Source of the DNA: Lachnospiraceae bacterium
GTDB taxonomy: Bacteria; Bacillota; Clostridia; Lachnospirales; Lachnospiraceae
Direction of reading: 5' to 3'
Assembly: GCA_017436865.1 (NCBI GenBank)
Contig: JAFSCH010000091.1
Coordinates: 1-64,000 of the forward strand
DNA: 64,000 nt
The notes under the pieces: model-generated
What the model was told of the DNA's origin: nothing
Seen by the model: the letters and a program-made list of their open reading frames with translations, nothing else
Database searches by the model: none
In this document: piece by piece, positions 1-9,559 of the stretch
Layout: every line of letters starts with the position of its first letter
Position numbering within the stretch: position 1 is the first letter of the stretch
Made by a program: the position numbers and the translations under genes

Positions 1-2
1 TA

Positions 3-266
3 AGATTATTTATTGAGTCGGCGAAAATTCTAAAGGAAGAGCAACCCGACTGTATTATTTCTACAGGAGCGCTAGCAACGTTTCCTATTTGTGTGATAGG
101 AAAAGCGATGAAGAAAAAGGTTATATTTATAGAATCTTTTGCGCGAGTGGATGGGAGTTCACTGACTGGTAAGTTGATGAAAAAAGTAGCTGATTTGTAC
201 ATTGTACAATGGGAAGAGTTGCTACAATTTGTACCGGATGCTGTTTATGGTGGCGGTATTTTCTAG
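3..266 (+). CDS. Alg14-like glycosyltransferase subunit (PssD/EpsE type), 3' part only
   Basis: The gene enters from the left edge, so only the last 87 codons are visible. The visible part runs from a segment with TGALATFP and an adjacent hydrophobic stretch to a C-terminus ending in YGGGIF. This is the typical C-terminal half of the Alg14/PssD membrane subunit, which anchors the Alg13-like catalytic subunit and helps transfer a sugar to a lipid-linked acceptor at the inner face of the membrane. The next gene is the Alg13-like partner, which supports the call. The N-terminus and start cannot be seen. Confidence 0.75.
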   Translation, partial: RLFIESAKILKEEQPDCIISTGALATFPICVIGKAMKKKVIFIESFARVDGSSLTGKLMKKVADLYIVQWEELLQFVPDAVYGGGIF

Positions 267-297
267 TAATTATTAAGAGATGAGAGAGACGAGAGAA

Positions 298-777
298 ATG
301 ATTTTTGTGATATTGGGAACACAGAAATTTCAATTGAATAGATTGCTGAAAACATTGGATCAGTACGTAGAAAAGGGATTAATCGAGGATAGGATTGTTG
401 CACAGATAGGATATTCTGATTATTTACCAAAACGGTATGAATACGTAGAGTTTTTGAATAAGGAAGAATTTGACTCTATGATTCAAAAGGCAGATGTAGT
501 TATCTCCCATAGTGGTGTTGGGTCTATTATTAGTGCGTTGAATGCGAAAAAACCGGTTATCGTATATCCAAGGCTAGCAAAGTATAGAGAGCATATCGAT
601 GACCATCAAACGGAAATCGCATATGCTTTTTCTAAAAAGAAATATGTTTTGAGTTGTAATGAGGAAGACGACTTGCTGGAACTTTTGGATAAATGTAAAA
701 CATTCCCTTTTGCAACCTATGTTTCGCAACGAGAAAAGATAGTAGGTATTATTAGTGATTATCTAAAGAAAAATTAG
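298..777 (+). CDS. Alg13-like glycosyltransferase catalytic subunit (PssE/GT28 C-terminal type)
   Basis: The 159-residue protein starts MIFVILGTQKF and carries SHSGVGSI and KKPVIVYPR. These are the nucleotide-sugar-binding signatures of the GT28 C-terminal domain found in Alg13, PssE and CpsG. It probably works as a complex with the Alg14-like protein just upstream, adding the second sugar of an EPS repeat unit. The start at 298 follows an AG-rich stretch and gives the usual family N-terminus; an in-frame ATG at 280 would add six residues and has a weaker ribosome binding site. The gap to the next gene is 15 bases, so they are co-transcribed. Confidence 0.82.
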   Translation: MIFVILGTQKFQLNRLLKTLDQYVEKGLIEDRIVAQIGYSDYLPKRYEYVEFLNKEEFDSMIQKADVVISHSGVGSIISALNAKKPVIVYPRLAKYREHIDDHQTEIAYAFSKKKYVLSCNEEDDLLELLDKCKTFPFATYVSQREKIVGIISDYLKKN

Positions 778-792
778 GAAAGGATTTATGAC

Positions 793-1689
793 ATGGAACC
801 AAAGATAGAGATTTATCAAAGTGATAGCCAAATTGTGAGAGATGCGATAGATAAAGTTATCGTAAAGGTGTATCAAAGAAAAAGAGAGAAGAACCATCGT
901 TCTTTTTTATTGACTGGCTGTAGTGCAGGTTGTGGAACTACACATACAGCAATTAATATGGCAGTAGCTTTGGCAAATGCTGGGTGGAAGACAGTACTGG
1001 TAGATTGCGACATCAGAAAAGGGATGACATATAAGCGATTAAATCAGGAAGTAAACAATGGGCTATCTGATTATTTGATGAAGCAAGGTGAAAAGCCAAT
1101 ATTTGCAACTGATATTGATAAGCTATATTACATTCCATGTGGTAATAATGTAGGAAGTCCGGTTAGACTGCTTTGTACAAAAGAGATGGAGACACTGGTA
1201 GGAGAGTTAAATGACGAATATGATTTTGTTATTTATGATTTTCCGTCTATTGAAATAGTACCGGATGCAGGTATTATGATGTCTGTTGTAGATGATGTTA
1301 TTCTTGTTGCAGCAGTGAATGAAACAAGTAAACAACAGCTTGACTCTGCTAAGAGTAAAGTTAAGGCATGCAAAGATAAATATCTAGGACTTATTTTGAA
1401 TAAGTTGGAATTACCGGAATATAGACATTATGTTAAGAATTACGACTATTTCCGTAAGGACCTTCTCGTAAAGAAACATGCCAAAGATATGAAAAAAATA
1501 CGTGAAAATACTAACAATGGCGAAAATGAAAAAGAAAGCAGCTTTTTTGAAAAAGTTCCTGTAAAGGATATTGTAAATCATCTTAATAATTGTAAGAAAA
1601 AGTCAAGTACAGATAAAGAAGATACAGTCAAAACAAGTGTGGATAAAACAAATAAAGATAAAAACAGTAAGGATAAAAAGAGAAAATAG
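793..1689 (+). CDS. CpsD/CapB-like tyrosine-kinase-family ATPase lacking the Walker A lysine
   Basis: This has the bacterial tyrosine kinase (BY-kinase) fold used to regulate EPS polymerisation with a Wzz-like partner. Walker A' (TVLVDCDIRK) and a Walker B-like FVIYDFPS are present. The P-loop at residues 42-50 reads GCSAGCGTT, so the invariant Gly-Lys-Ser/Thr lysine is Thr49. After the fold comes a tyrosine-containing segment (YRHYVKNYDYF), then a long Lys/Glu/Asp-rich tail of about 80 residues instead of the usual short tyrosine cluster. Neighbours are the Ig-like membrane protein and the Wzz-like protein. Family membership is clear; kinase activity is doubtful because of the missing lysine. 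Confidence 0.8.
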   Translation: MEPKIEIYQSDSQIVRDAIDKVIVKVYQRKREKNHRSFLLTGCSAGCGTTHTAINMAVALANAGWKTVLVDCDIRKGMTYKRLNQEVNNGLSDYLMKQGEKPIFATDIDKLYYIPCGNNVGSPVRLLCTKEMETLVGELNDEYDFVIYDFPSIEIVPDAGIMMSVVDDVILVAAVNETSKQQLDSAKSKVKACKDKYLGLILNKLELPEYRHYVKNYDYFRKDLLVKKHAKDMKKIRENTNNGENEKESSFFEKVPVKDIVNHLNNCKKKSSTDKEDTVKTSVDKTNKDKNSKDKKRK

Positions 1690-1700
1690 GGGCGAATGAT

Positions 1701-2597
1701 ATGAAAAAAATCGTAAAAGCTTTTCTTATGCTATGTTTTGTAGTTGTAGCAATAGGAATGAATCCAATAACTGCAAATGCGACCGGAGAGGAAAATCCAA
1801 GAGTTATTATTGAATCATATGCCATAAGTGAAGATGAGGTAATCCCGGGACAGGAATTTGAACTTACATTGACGTTAAGAAATACAAGTCAGTTTTATGA
1901 TGTTTATAACGTAGTGATTACTATGGAGGATATTTCAAAGTCTGTATATCCTGTGTACGGTGGGACAAATCAGGCTTTTGTGAATAGGATATACGCAAGA
2001 AAAAATACAGAAATCAAAATACCTTTAAAAGCGGCAGATGATATTTCAGTAGATGTAATACCTTTACAATTTAATGTTTCATACAATGATAATTATTTTA
2101 TTGAGAAGCAGGATAATGACATAGAGATATCTTTACCGGTAAGACTGGTAGGAGATTTGAATGTTGTTGCATCTACAGTTCCAAAGTCTGTTTCAAAAGG
2201 AACAAAAGCAAGAATAAGCCTTACCTATGAGAATACAGGCTCAGAAAGTCTTTATAATGTTATATTGAAAACATTAGTAAACGATACATGGACAGATACA
2301 AATTTGTATAGCATTGGAGGCGGAGAAAAGAGCACGACAGAGGTGTATTTGGATTGTCAACAGGCAGGTGATATTGTTTTTTCTTACTATTTTGTATATG
2401 AAGATGAAAAAGGAGAATCATATAGAACAAACATTTTTAGTGATAATGTTCAGGTAGTGGAAGCTAATGCTGAGTTAAATCAAGAAGGTACAGTAGCTGT
2501 TGACAAAGGCGTTGATGGTATGACCTTCGTGATATTAGCAGCAATTGTAATAGTTGCAATTGTGATTCTGATTGTGATAAAGAAGAGAAGGAGATAA
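1701..2597 (+). CDS. Membrane-anchored extracellular protein with Ig/CARDB-like domains
   Basis: The protein has an N-terminal signal peptide (about residues 1-28, ending NANA-T). Two beta-rich modules of CARDB/Ig style follow, each with the xLxLxNTS / LTYENTGSE pattern, at roughly residues 35-145 and 150-250. A single C-terminal membrane helix (about 272-293) ends in KKRRR, so the bulk should face outside. It lies between the CpsD-like and Wzz-like genes, and a paralogue (37840-38751) has the same neighbours in the second EPS locus. A role in assembling or anchoring the polysaccharide at the surface is inferred from this repeated context; no catalytic motif is visible. Confidence 0.7.
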   Translation: MKKIVKAFLMLCFVVVAIGMNPITANATGEENPRVIIESYAISEDEVIPGQEFELTLTLRNTSQFYDVYNVVITMEDISKSVYPVYGGTNQAFVNRIYARKNTEIKIPLKAADDISVDVIPLQFNVSYNDNYFIEKQDNDIEISLPVRLVGDLNVVASTVPKSVSKGTKARISLTYENTGSESLYNVILKTLVNDTWTDTNLYSIGGGEKSTTEVYLDCQQAGDIVFSYYFVYEDEKGESYRTNIFSDNVQVVEANAELNQEGTVAVDKGVDGMTFVILAAIVIVAIVILIVIKKRRR

Positions 2598-2602
2598 AAG
2601 AA

Positions 2603-3277
2603 ATGCAGGAAGAAATGAAATTGCAGGATTATATTAGAATATCAGTTGTTCAAACGTGGAAAAACAAATTCTTAATTGCAATGGTAACACTGTTATTCTT
2701 TTTGGTAGGAATTCTCTATGCATCATGGCAGAATGTAACCAATACCTATTATGCAGAAGCTACAGTATATACAGTGTACGGAACTACAACACAGGAAATA
2801 TCGATTGCAACATCTGCGTTGTCAGGGTATTCGGATATTATACAAAGTAAAAAAGTGTGTGAGAGAGCAGAAGCTATGATAGGGGAAGCTGGTATTACAG
2901 CAGACTATATTAGAAATGCTATAAAGACTTCATACAATAAATCTTCAACGATAATGACAATTGCGGCATTTTCAGACAATCCAATGTCAGCCTTGAAGAT
3001 TGCAAATGCGGTGGCACAGGCATTTGTTATGGAAATACAGTCAATAACCGCAGATAATAAGATACAGATGTTAGATGAAGCGGACGAAGTTCGTTTATCA
3101 AGCAATGGATTAAAAGGAATGATAAAAACAATTGTATTGTTTGCAATAGCAGGCGTTGCAATAAGTATTATGATTATCGTAGGAGGTATTATTTTCTCTA
3201 ATAAGATAAAGAGTGTGGAACAGTGCCTGGAGGACGATGAAGAGGAGATACTAGGTATTATTCCATATATCGAGTAA
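2603..3277 (+). CDS. Wzz/CapA-like polysaccharide co-polymerase (chain-length determinant)
   Basis: The 224-residue protein has a transmembrane helix near residues 21-42, an extracytoplasmic domain with the FSDNPMSALKIANAVAQAF motif typical of Wzz/YveK co-polymerases, and a second helix near 174-196. It ends in an acidic cytoplasmic tail with GIIPYIE. It should control EPS chain length together with the CpsD-like protein encoded upstream. It lacks a fused kinase domain, as is usual in Gram-positives. The gap to the Ig-like gene is five bases. A paralogue lies at 36371-37075. Confidence 0.85.
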   Translation: MQEEMKLQDYIRISVVQTWKNKFLIAMVTLLFFLVGILYASWQNVTNTYYAEATVYTVYGTTTQEISIATSALSGYSDIIQSKKVCERAEAMIGEAGITADYIRNAIKTSYNKSSTIMTIAAFSDNPMSALKIANAVAQAFVMEIQSITADNKIQMLDEADEVRLSSNGLKGMIKTIVLFAIAGVAISIMIIVGGIIFSNKIKSVEQCLEDDEEEILGIIPYIE

Positions 3278-3318
3278 GTGTTTTTACAAAAAAGTAAAGG
3301 CATTGGGAGGATGAATAA

Positions 3319-4275
3319 ATGGCAAAGGTAAGTATAATTGTACCTGTATATAATGTTGAAAAATATTTGGCTAAATGTTTGGATACATTGGTAAAGCAAA
3401 CATTGCAGGATATAGAGATTATCGTAGTAAATGATGGAGCTACAGATCATTCAGCAGAAATTATTGATTCCTTTGCATGTAAATATCCACAGATTATCAG
3501 TCTTACAAAGCCGAATGGAGGACTTTCGGATGCAAGGAATTATGGTATTCCGTATGCAACGGGAGAGTACATAGGATTTGTAGATTCTGATGATTATGTG
3601 GATATTGACATGTATGAAAAGCTTTATGTAAAGGCGAAGGAAGAAAATAGTGATATTGTAGAATGCGATTTACATCACGTATTTCCGGATGGAACAATAG
3701 ATACGGAAGTGGGAGAGCGCATTCAGGATAAGAAGCAGATGCTAATGATGGGACGCAGTGTAGTATGGAATAAGATATATCGAAGAGAATGGCTTCAGAA
3801 TACAGGGATTGTATTTCCGAAGGGATGTATCTATGAAGATGTAGAATTCTTTGTAAAGCTGGTTCCTCATATTGGAAAGTATTCGTATGTGGATGCAGCA
3901 TCTATCTACTATGTTCAGCGAGGGGATTCGATAAATAATAAGCAAACATTAAAGACATTAGATATTCTGAAGGTACTACAACACATCAAAGATTACTATG
4001 TTGAACAGAATTGGTATGAGGAATATAAGGAAGCATTAGAATTTTTCTATACGAGAATTCTTTTATGCAGTTCTTTTTCTAGAATGTGTCATATAGCTGA
4101 TAAAAAGGAACGTGAAAAGGCCTTACAGAAAAATTGGGATACTTTGCAGAAGAATTTTCCGAATTGGCATAAAAATAAGTATTTAAAACAATTGAAAACA
4201 AAGAGAGGATTATATATGCGCTGTATAAATAAAGTAACATATAAAATCTTTTCAGCAGTATTTGCATTACGTTAA
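3319..4275 (+). CDS. GT2 family glycosyltransferase
   Basis: The N-terminus MAKVSIIVPVYNVEKYL, the nucleotide-binding VNDGATDHS and the metal-binding DSDDY at about residues 93-97 define a GT-A fold family 2 glycosyltransferase. A later NKIYRREW/EDVEFF region is typical of EPS family members. It is cytoplasmic or membrane-associated and adds one sugar to the lipid-linked repeat; donor and linkage cannot be read from sequence. RBS GGGAGGATGA precedes the ATG. Confidence 0.88.
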   Translation: MAKVSIIVPVYNVEKYLAKCLDTLVKQTLQDIEIIVVNDGATDHSAEIIDSFACKYPQIISLTKPNGGLSDARNYGIPYATGEYIGFVDSDDYVDIDMYEKLYVKAKEENSDIVECDLHHVFPDGTIDTEVGERIQDKKQMLMMGRSVVWNKIYRREWLQNTGIVFPKGCIYEDVEFFVKLVPHIGKYSYVDAASIYYVQRGDSINNKQTLKTLDILKVLQHIKDYYVEQNWYEEYKEALEFFYTRILLCSSFSRMCHIADKKEREKALQKNWDTLQKNFPNWHKNKYLKQLKTKRGLYMRCINKVTYKIFSAVFALR

Positions 4276-4299
4276 GGATAGGAAAAGGGTAATTACAGT

Positions 4300-5295
4300 A
4301 TGGATTTGAGTATAATTATACCGACATACAATTCAAAGGACTATATTGCTTCATGTCTTAGAGGAGTCATAACTTGTCCAAAGGATGAGATTGCGATGGA
4401 GTGTATTGTCGTAAATGATGGTTCAAAGGATGATACGGCGGAGATTATTCATCGGTATCAGGAGCGGGATACAAGAATCGTATTATGGAACAAAGAAAAT
4501 AGTGGGGTTTCCGATACAAGAAATTATGGTTTGGAGCACGCAAGTGGAAAGTATATCATGTTTCTTGATGCAGATGATCGGTTCTGTGCAGATGCATGGG
4601 AGCATATTATTCCGGCTGTAAAAAAGGGATATGGTGATTACGTAGCATTTAGTTATCTGACCCTATATGAAAATGGGAAAATAATACCACAGCCTCTCCC
4701 AATTGAAGAAGTTGTTTCGACAGAAATGAGACAAGCAAGGAACCTTATGTATGCATCATCGGATTTCAATACATGTTGGGGAAAGCTGTTTTTAAGAGAG
4801 TTGATTGAGGAAAATAACATCCGCTTTCGTAGCGACTTACCGATTGGTGAGGATTTTCTGTTTGTAGCAGAGTATTTTGCGCATTGTCAGAGTTGTTATA
4901 TGAGCAAGGAAATGATTTTATTTTATTTGCAGAGAGCGGGAAGTGCCATGAGAAGTTATACGATGAAACAGAGATTGGATTTTACCAAGATATTGTATGA
5001 GTATAATAAGGCAGCAGTAGAAAAATATGCGGATCAAGAGCTTAACGGTCAAATGGAAGTATATTATCTTAGAGTGATTACGAATCTGTTTCGTGAGTAT
5101 GCAGGTATATATAATGGAAAACAATTGATAGAAATCTATAAAGATGCATTAGAAAATGAGACAGTAAAAGAGATTTTGGAAAGTGTAAAGGAAGAACAGA
5201 TATATTCCAAAATGAAAAAGTTGGAGTATCGGTTGTTAAAGAAGAAAAAGATAGGTATATTAAAGGGATATTTTGGATTAAAAGCGAAATTGTAA
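4300..5295 (+). CDS. GT2 family glycosyltransferase
   Basis: It starts MDLSIIIPTYNSKDYI, with VNDGSKDDT and the metal-binding DADDR in the first 100 residues, so it is a GT-A family 2 enzyme. The C-terminal half contains IGEDFLFVAEYF, the usual acceptor-side motif of capsule GT2 proteins. The C-terminus ends in a Lys-rich amphipathic segment that may contact the membrane. It lies 24 bases after another GT2 and before the polymerase. Sugar specificity is unknown. Confidence 0.87.
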   Translation: MDLSIIIPTYNSKDYIASCLRGVITCPKDEIAMECIVVNDGSKDDTAEIIHRYQERDTRIVLWNKENSGVSDTRNYGLEHASGKYIMFLDADDRFCADAWEHIIPAVKKGYGDYVAFSYLTLYENGKIIPQPLPIEEVVSTEMRQARNLMYASSDFNTCWGKLFLRELIEENNIRFRSDLPIGEDFLFVAEYFAHCQSCYMSKEMILFYLQRAGSAMRSYTMKQRLDFTKILYEYNKAAVEKYADQELNGQMEVYYLRVITNLFREYAGIYNGKQLIEIYKDALENETVKEILESVKEEQIYSKMKKLEYRLLKKKKIGILKGYFGLKAKL

Positions 5296-5326
5296 AATAC
5301 AGAATATGCAAGGAAGGAAGAATACA

Positions 5327-6550
5327 GTGAAAGAAAAGAAGGTATTGCAGCAACAACTATATACAGTGGCATTTGTTGATTTATCGATTAAATTGATTCT
5401 GGATTCGTCATCCTTGTTTCAAAGGCCAGAATGGTTGGATACATTATTTCTGCTAATCTTTTTTGGATGTATAGGCTGGAAATTTTTGCTACAGAGATTT
5501 ACGAAGCCGATGCTTTTGGGAATTGGAATTATAGGAATATTGTTTGCATTAATTTCTTTTAAAATGAATTATTTCTTCCTGCTATTTACTTTTTGTGGGG
5601 TGGCAGCAGGGCAAGATGTTGATTTGAAGAAGGTTTTTCGAACTACTTCTGTAATCAAGCTAATTATGATATTATTACATGTATTTCCTTATATCGTTAC
5701 AGCAATTATTTCGCCGGAAGAGATAGATTATGTGTATCGAGACGGTGTACGCAGACATTATTTTTATATGGGACATGCGAATACCTTCTCCATGTATGTG
5801 GGATGGGCATTGTTAGAATTTACCTATGCATTTTATGACCAGTTAAGAAAAAGAGATTTGCTTATAATTTGGGGAATAAATTATATTGTTTATATGTTCA
5901 CAGATTCTAATACAAGTTTGATAGTGATGAGCATTTGTCTCTTAGGATTTTTATTGGAAAGAGCAGCGCCAGAAAGAATGTATGGCATATTAAAATTTGG
6001 TTCACAGTATTTGTTTGCTTTTTGTTCTGTCTTTTTTAGTATAATTACGATCGGCTTTACCTCTATGCCGGCTCCTTTAAAGCAAATGTATTTGTGGCTG
6101 AATGATTTTTTTACAGGAAGACTTATCTTTGGGTCGTTTGTATATGAAAATTTTGGGATTGCATGGCTAGGAAACAAGAGAGTGCATTTACCAGAAACGA
6201 CGTTTTTTGAAGGATTTTGGGTGGATACATTAGTATTTGACAATTCTTATATCTATTTATTAGTGTATTATGGTGCAGTATTTTTACCTATTTTTTCATT
6301 AGCGTTTGTGATTGTAGGGAAAGATAAAAAACGTGATATAACAAGAAATGTGGAGAATATGCTTTTGATCGGTTATTCTTTTTATGCAATCATGGAACAG
6401 TATGCAATCAATGCGGTACTTTGTTTTCCAATCTTGTTTGTTGGGAAGCGAATGTATGAGATGTATGAAGAGAAGCAGAGATTAAAGAAGCAAGGGAAGT
6501 CAGGAGAACAACATGAGTGTAGCGTTGAGTGTAGTAATACCAGTATATAA
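5327..6550 (+). CDS. Wzy-like polysaccharide polymerase (multi-spanning membrane protein)
   Basis: The protein has about ten hydrophobic helices and a large hydrophilic loop around residues 250-300, with little sequence similarity to named families. It contains GHANTFSMYVGWALLEF, a pattern seen in Wzy-type polymerases. Its position among glycosyltransferases supports polymerisation of repeat units outside the membrane. A GTG start at 5327 is preferred because GGAAGGAAG lies at good spacing; an ATG at 5306 has no ribosome binding site. Its last 38 bases overlap the next gene. Confidence 0.72.
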   Translation: MKEKKVLQQQLYTVAFVDLSIKLILDSSSLFQRPEWLDTLFLLIFFGCIGWKFLLQRFTKPMLLGIGIIGILFALISFKMNYFFLLFTFCGVAAGQDVDLKKVFRTTSVIKLIMILLHVFPYIVTAIISPEEIDYVYRDGVRRHYFYMGHANTFSMYVGWALLEFTYAFYDQLRKRDLLIIWGINYIVYMFTDSNTSLIVMSICLLGFLLERAAPERMYGILKFGSQYLFAFCSVFFSIITIGFTSMPAPLKQMYLWLNDFFTGRLIFGSFVYENFGIAWLGNKRVHLPETTFFEGFWVDTLVFDNSYIYLLVYYGAVFLPIFSLAFVIVGKDKKRDITRNVENMLLIGYSFYAIMEQYAINAVLCFPILFVGKRMYEMYEEKQRLKKQGKSGEQHECSVECSNTSI

Positions 6551-7610
6551 TATTGAGAATTATTTGGGAAAATGTCTGGATAGCATTTTGGCACAGACTT
6601 TTCAGGATTATGAAGTTATCGTTGTAAATGATGGTTCTACGGATCGTACAGCAGATGTATGTGATGAATATGCAGCAAAGGATGCAAGAATAAGAATTAT
6701 CCATAAAGAGAATGAAGGCGTTTCCGTTGCCAGAAACACAGGAATCGAAGTGGCAAGTGGAGAGTATTTTCTTTTTTTCGATGGTGATGATTTTATGGAG
6801 CCTTATACGATGGAAGAGTTGTATAAGGTTGCAAAAGAACAACAGGCTGATACAGTTGTTTATGGATACCACAGATATGAAGATGGAAAAGTAAAGGAAA
6901 CTTGTTATCCAAGATTTGAGCAGGCGATTTATGAAAACGATGTTATTGTGAAAGAAGTCCTTCCTGCTTTTATCGGATTATCATGTGATAAGATTAATGA
7001 TTGGTTAAATCATAAGCCTGATGCATTATATGTAGAGAATCCGGCATTATGGAGAACGATGACCAGTGCAAGAATCATTAAAGAAAACAATATCCGTTTT
7101 ATTCCAAATCTTAAAGTTGGTGAAGATACGCTCTTTATTGCAACCTATCTTAGTTTTGCAAAAAGGTGTTATATACAACAAAAGTGTTATTACTATCTGG
7201 TAACACGTGAGACATCTACTATTTTTGTGTATGAGAAAAAGCCGTTGCAGAAACTAGAAGGAAAGTTGCATCAACTTTCTGCAAGACTGGAACTCACAGC
7301 GGATATCAAAAAGCGTCGCAATATCGATATCGATGCTACATGGAGAGGCACTGTAGTAATGTCTGCAATTGAGATGGCATTTTTATTGTCAAAAAAGATA
7401 GAAGGCCATAGTTATCGTGAGAGATATCAGTTGTATCTTAGCTATGCGAAGCTTCCGGAGGTTGAAAAGTCGGTTAGAGACTATCATATACAGTGTAAGC
7501 TTCAGGTTAAGAAAATTCCGTTTTTATTATTAAAGAAAAAGATGTATGGAATGTTGTTTTTTGCAACAACACTTTTGCATCTGGTACATTATGAATTTAG
7601 CAGGAGCTAA
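6513..7610 (+). CDS. GT2 family glycosyltransferase
   Basis: The N-terminal half (VALSVVIPVYNIENYL, VNDGSTDRT, DGDDF) is a GT-A family 2 domain. The central VGEDTLFIATYL motif is shared with the other GT2 enzymes of this locus. The start overlaps the polymerase gene by 38 bases and has AGGAGAACAAC before the ATG, which suggests translational coupling. At 365 residues it is longer than the upstream GT2 proteins because of an extra helical C-terminal part. Specificity unknown. Confidence 0.87.
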   Translation: MSVALSVVIPVYNIENYLGKCLDSILAQTFQDYEVIVVNDGSTDRTADVCDEYAAKDARIRIIHKENEGVSVARNTGIEVASGEYFLFFDGDDFMEPYTMEELYKVAKEQQADTVVYGYHRYEDGKVKETCYPRFEQAIYENDVIVKEVLPAFIGLSCDKINDWLNHKPDALYVENPALWRTMTSARIIKENNIRFIPNLKVGEDTLFIATYLSFAKRCYIQQKCYYYLVTRETSTIFVYEKKPLQKLEGKLHQLSARLELTADIKKRRNIDIDATWRGTVVMSAIEMAFLLSKKIEGHSYRERYQLYLSYAKLPEVEKSVRDYHIQCKLQVKKIPFLLLKKKMYGMLFFATTLLHLVHYEFSRS

Positions 7611-7615
7611 GAAGA

Positions 7616-8542
7616 ATGAGAATTGCATTTTTGAATCTATGCCATACGGATCCAAAGATTGTGGCAAGAGTAGCGAATAAGTTAACAGAAAATCCTAATT
7701 TTGATATGTATATCCATGTGGATGCGAAGTCTGATATCGCACCATTTCAGGAATTGCTTAAGGATAATAAACAGGTATTTTTCCTTGAAAATAGGCACAA
7801 GGTCTATTGGGGAGGTTATCATGCAATTTTGGCAACGTATGCATTGTTGGAAGAGGCATTAGCAAGTCCAAGACAGTATGACTATGTAGTTACCATGCAG
7901 AATTTGGATTATCCAATCAAGTCCAATCAGTATATAGAAGCGTTTTTTGAGAAGAACCAAGGAACAGAATATATTAGAGGATGTCGTATTGCTCAAACAA
8001 AGGACTGGCACTATGCTGAAAAGTACAAAATCTATAATTCAAGAGACAAGGATTTTTATCTTACACAGCATTCAAAACCAGTAAAGCTTCTATGGGATGG
8101 TATCAATGCATTAAAAAGCATCTCTACAATAGGTTTTAATGGTGTACATAAAGAAAATGGAAAAGAAATAGAGTTATATTATGGAACAGCACAATGGGCT
8201 GTAACTAGAGAATGTGCAGAATATATGGTAGAATTCAGAAAAAAACATCCGAAGTTTGATCAGCGTATGAAACATATCAAATTCCCTGATGAAGAATATT
8301 TTCATACCATAGTGCATAATTCGGCATTTAAAACAAAATGTGTGAAATATGATGAGCCCGTTCAAAGATGGCTTGTGAATTGGCGAAATATTCACTATTT
8401 TGAATTCCCGGATGAAGGTGTTGTGACGTTTACGGAAAAGGATTATGATAAACTGATGAGTTTGGATGAATTGTTTTGCCGTAAGGTTCGAAGTGGAGTA
8501 TCGGATAAATTATTAGACCAAATAGATAGTGTTACGAAGTAG
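7616..8542 (+). CDS. GT14 (core-2/I-branching type) glycosyltransferase
   Basis: The 308-residue protein begins MRIAFLNLCHTDPKIV and contains MYIHVDAKSD, VYWGGYHAIL and NLDYPIKSN. These are hallmark segments of the Branch (PF02485) family, whose eukaryotic members add beta-1,6-GlcNAc branches; bacterial members include xylosyl- and GlcNAc-transferases. The later YGTAQWAVTRECAEY and PDEEYFHTIVHNS match the family's acceptor and catalytic region. It could make a side branch on this EPS. It follows a GT2 by five bases and is the only GT14 enzyme in the window. Confidence 0.85.
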   Translation: MRIAFLNLCHTDPKIVARVANKLTENPNFDMYIHVDAKSDIAPFQELLKDNKQVFFLENRHKVYWGGYHAILATYALLEEALASPRQYDYVVTMQNLDYPIKSNQYIEAFFEKNQGTEYIRGCRIAQTKDWHYAEKYKIYNSRDKDFYLTQHSKPVKLLWDGINALKSISTIGFNGVHKENGKEIELYYGTAQWAVTRECAEYMVEFRKKHPKFDQRMKHIKFPDEEYFHTIVHNSAFKTKCVKYDEPVQRWLVNWRNIHYFEFPDEGVVTFTEKDYDKLMSLDELFCRKVRSGVSDKLLDQIDSVTK

Positions 8543-8555
8543 TGAGGGAGCAAAA

Positions 8556-9521
8556 ATGTCAGAATGTAGTAAACAAAAACCGCTTATCAGTGTTATAGTA
8601 CCTGTGTATAAGGTAGAAAAATATTTGAACAGGTGTGTAGAATCTTTGCGCAAGCAGACTTATAATAACTTAGAAATTATTTTAGTGGATGATGGTTCAC
8701 CGGATTCTTGCCCGATGATGTGTGATGGTTATGCGCAGGAAGATGAGAGAATTAAAGTAATTCATCAGAGTAACAGTGGTCTTTCAGGAGCAAGAAATTC
8801 CGGCTTGGAAATTGCAACTGGGGATTATATTGGATTTGTAGATTCAGATGATTACGTATCAGATAAGATGTATGAGATGCTGTTAACGGAAATGATGAAG
8901 AGAGATGCAGATATTGCAATATGCAGATATACAAGATTTAGTGGTGAGTTAGCAGCAAGTGATGATGAGCAAAGTATTTCAAATATAAAAGAGATGAAAA
9001 AAATGGATGCCTTGGATAATCTGTATGGTGCAGATGGCGAAGTGTATACTGTTGCATGGAATAAGCTTTACAGACGTACGGTTCTTGCTGATATTAGGTA
9101 TCCGGTGGGGAAAATTAATGAAGATGAGTTTACTACATATAAAATTATGTGTAATGCTAGTAAAGTAATTTTATTGGAAAAAGCATTATACTATTATTTT
9201 TATAATGAAAATAGTATAACAACGAATGAAAACTATCTGGCTAATAGGGATATATATGAAGCATATGAGGCTCGCTTAAATTTTTTCCAACAGAGAGGAA
9301 TAGAAGGATTAGAGCAAAAGAATGCTAAGTTATATTTGGATAGAATTATAGAGCGAAATAAGAAACTCAGAAAAATAAGCAAAGAGAAATCAAAAGAGTT
9401 ATTGGCTTTTTATAGGATGAAATATTTAGATTTTGGTAAGACAGTGCCAGGTGTAGGATATTTAGTGTACTATATAAGCCCGGCTTTATATTATACAATT
9501 GTGAACATGAAAGAAAGATAG
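8556..9521 (+). CDS. GT2 family glycosyltransferase
   Basis: PLISVIVPVYKVEKYL, VDDGSPDSC and DSDDY mark a GT-A family 2 transferase. The middle carries VAWNKLYRR and INEDEFTTY, typical of EPS GT2 enzymes. The ATG at 8556 is chosen because GAGGGAG stands before it; an upstream in-frame ATG at 8529 would overlap the previous gene and has no ribosome binding site. Donor and acceptor are unknown. Confidence 0.87.
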   Translation: MSECSKQKPLISVIVPVYKVEKYLNRCVESLRKQTYNNLEIILVDDGSPDSCPMMCDGYAQEDERIKVIHQSNSGLSGARNSGLEIATGDYIGFVDSDDYVSDKMYEMLLTEMMKRDADIAICRYTRFSGELAASDDEQSISNIKEMKKMDALDNLYGADGEVYTVAWNKLYRRTVLADIRYPVGKINEDEFTTYKIMCNASKVILLEKALYYYFYNENSITTNENYLANRDIYEAYEARLNFFQQRGIEGLEQKNAKLYLDRIIERNKKLRKISKEKSKELLAFYRMKYLDFGKTVPGVGYLVYYISPALYYTIVNMKER

Positions 9522-9559
9522 TGTGAAAAATCTAGAAGGTTGTAGAAGAGGAGTTATAG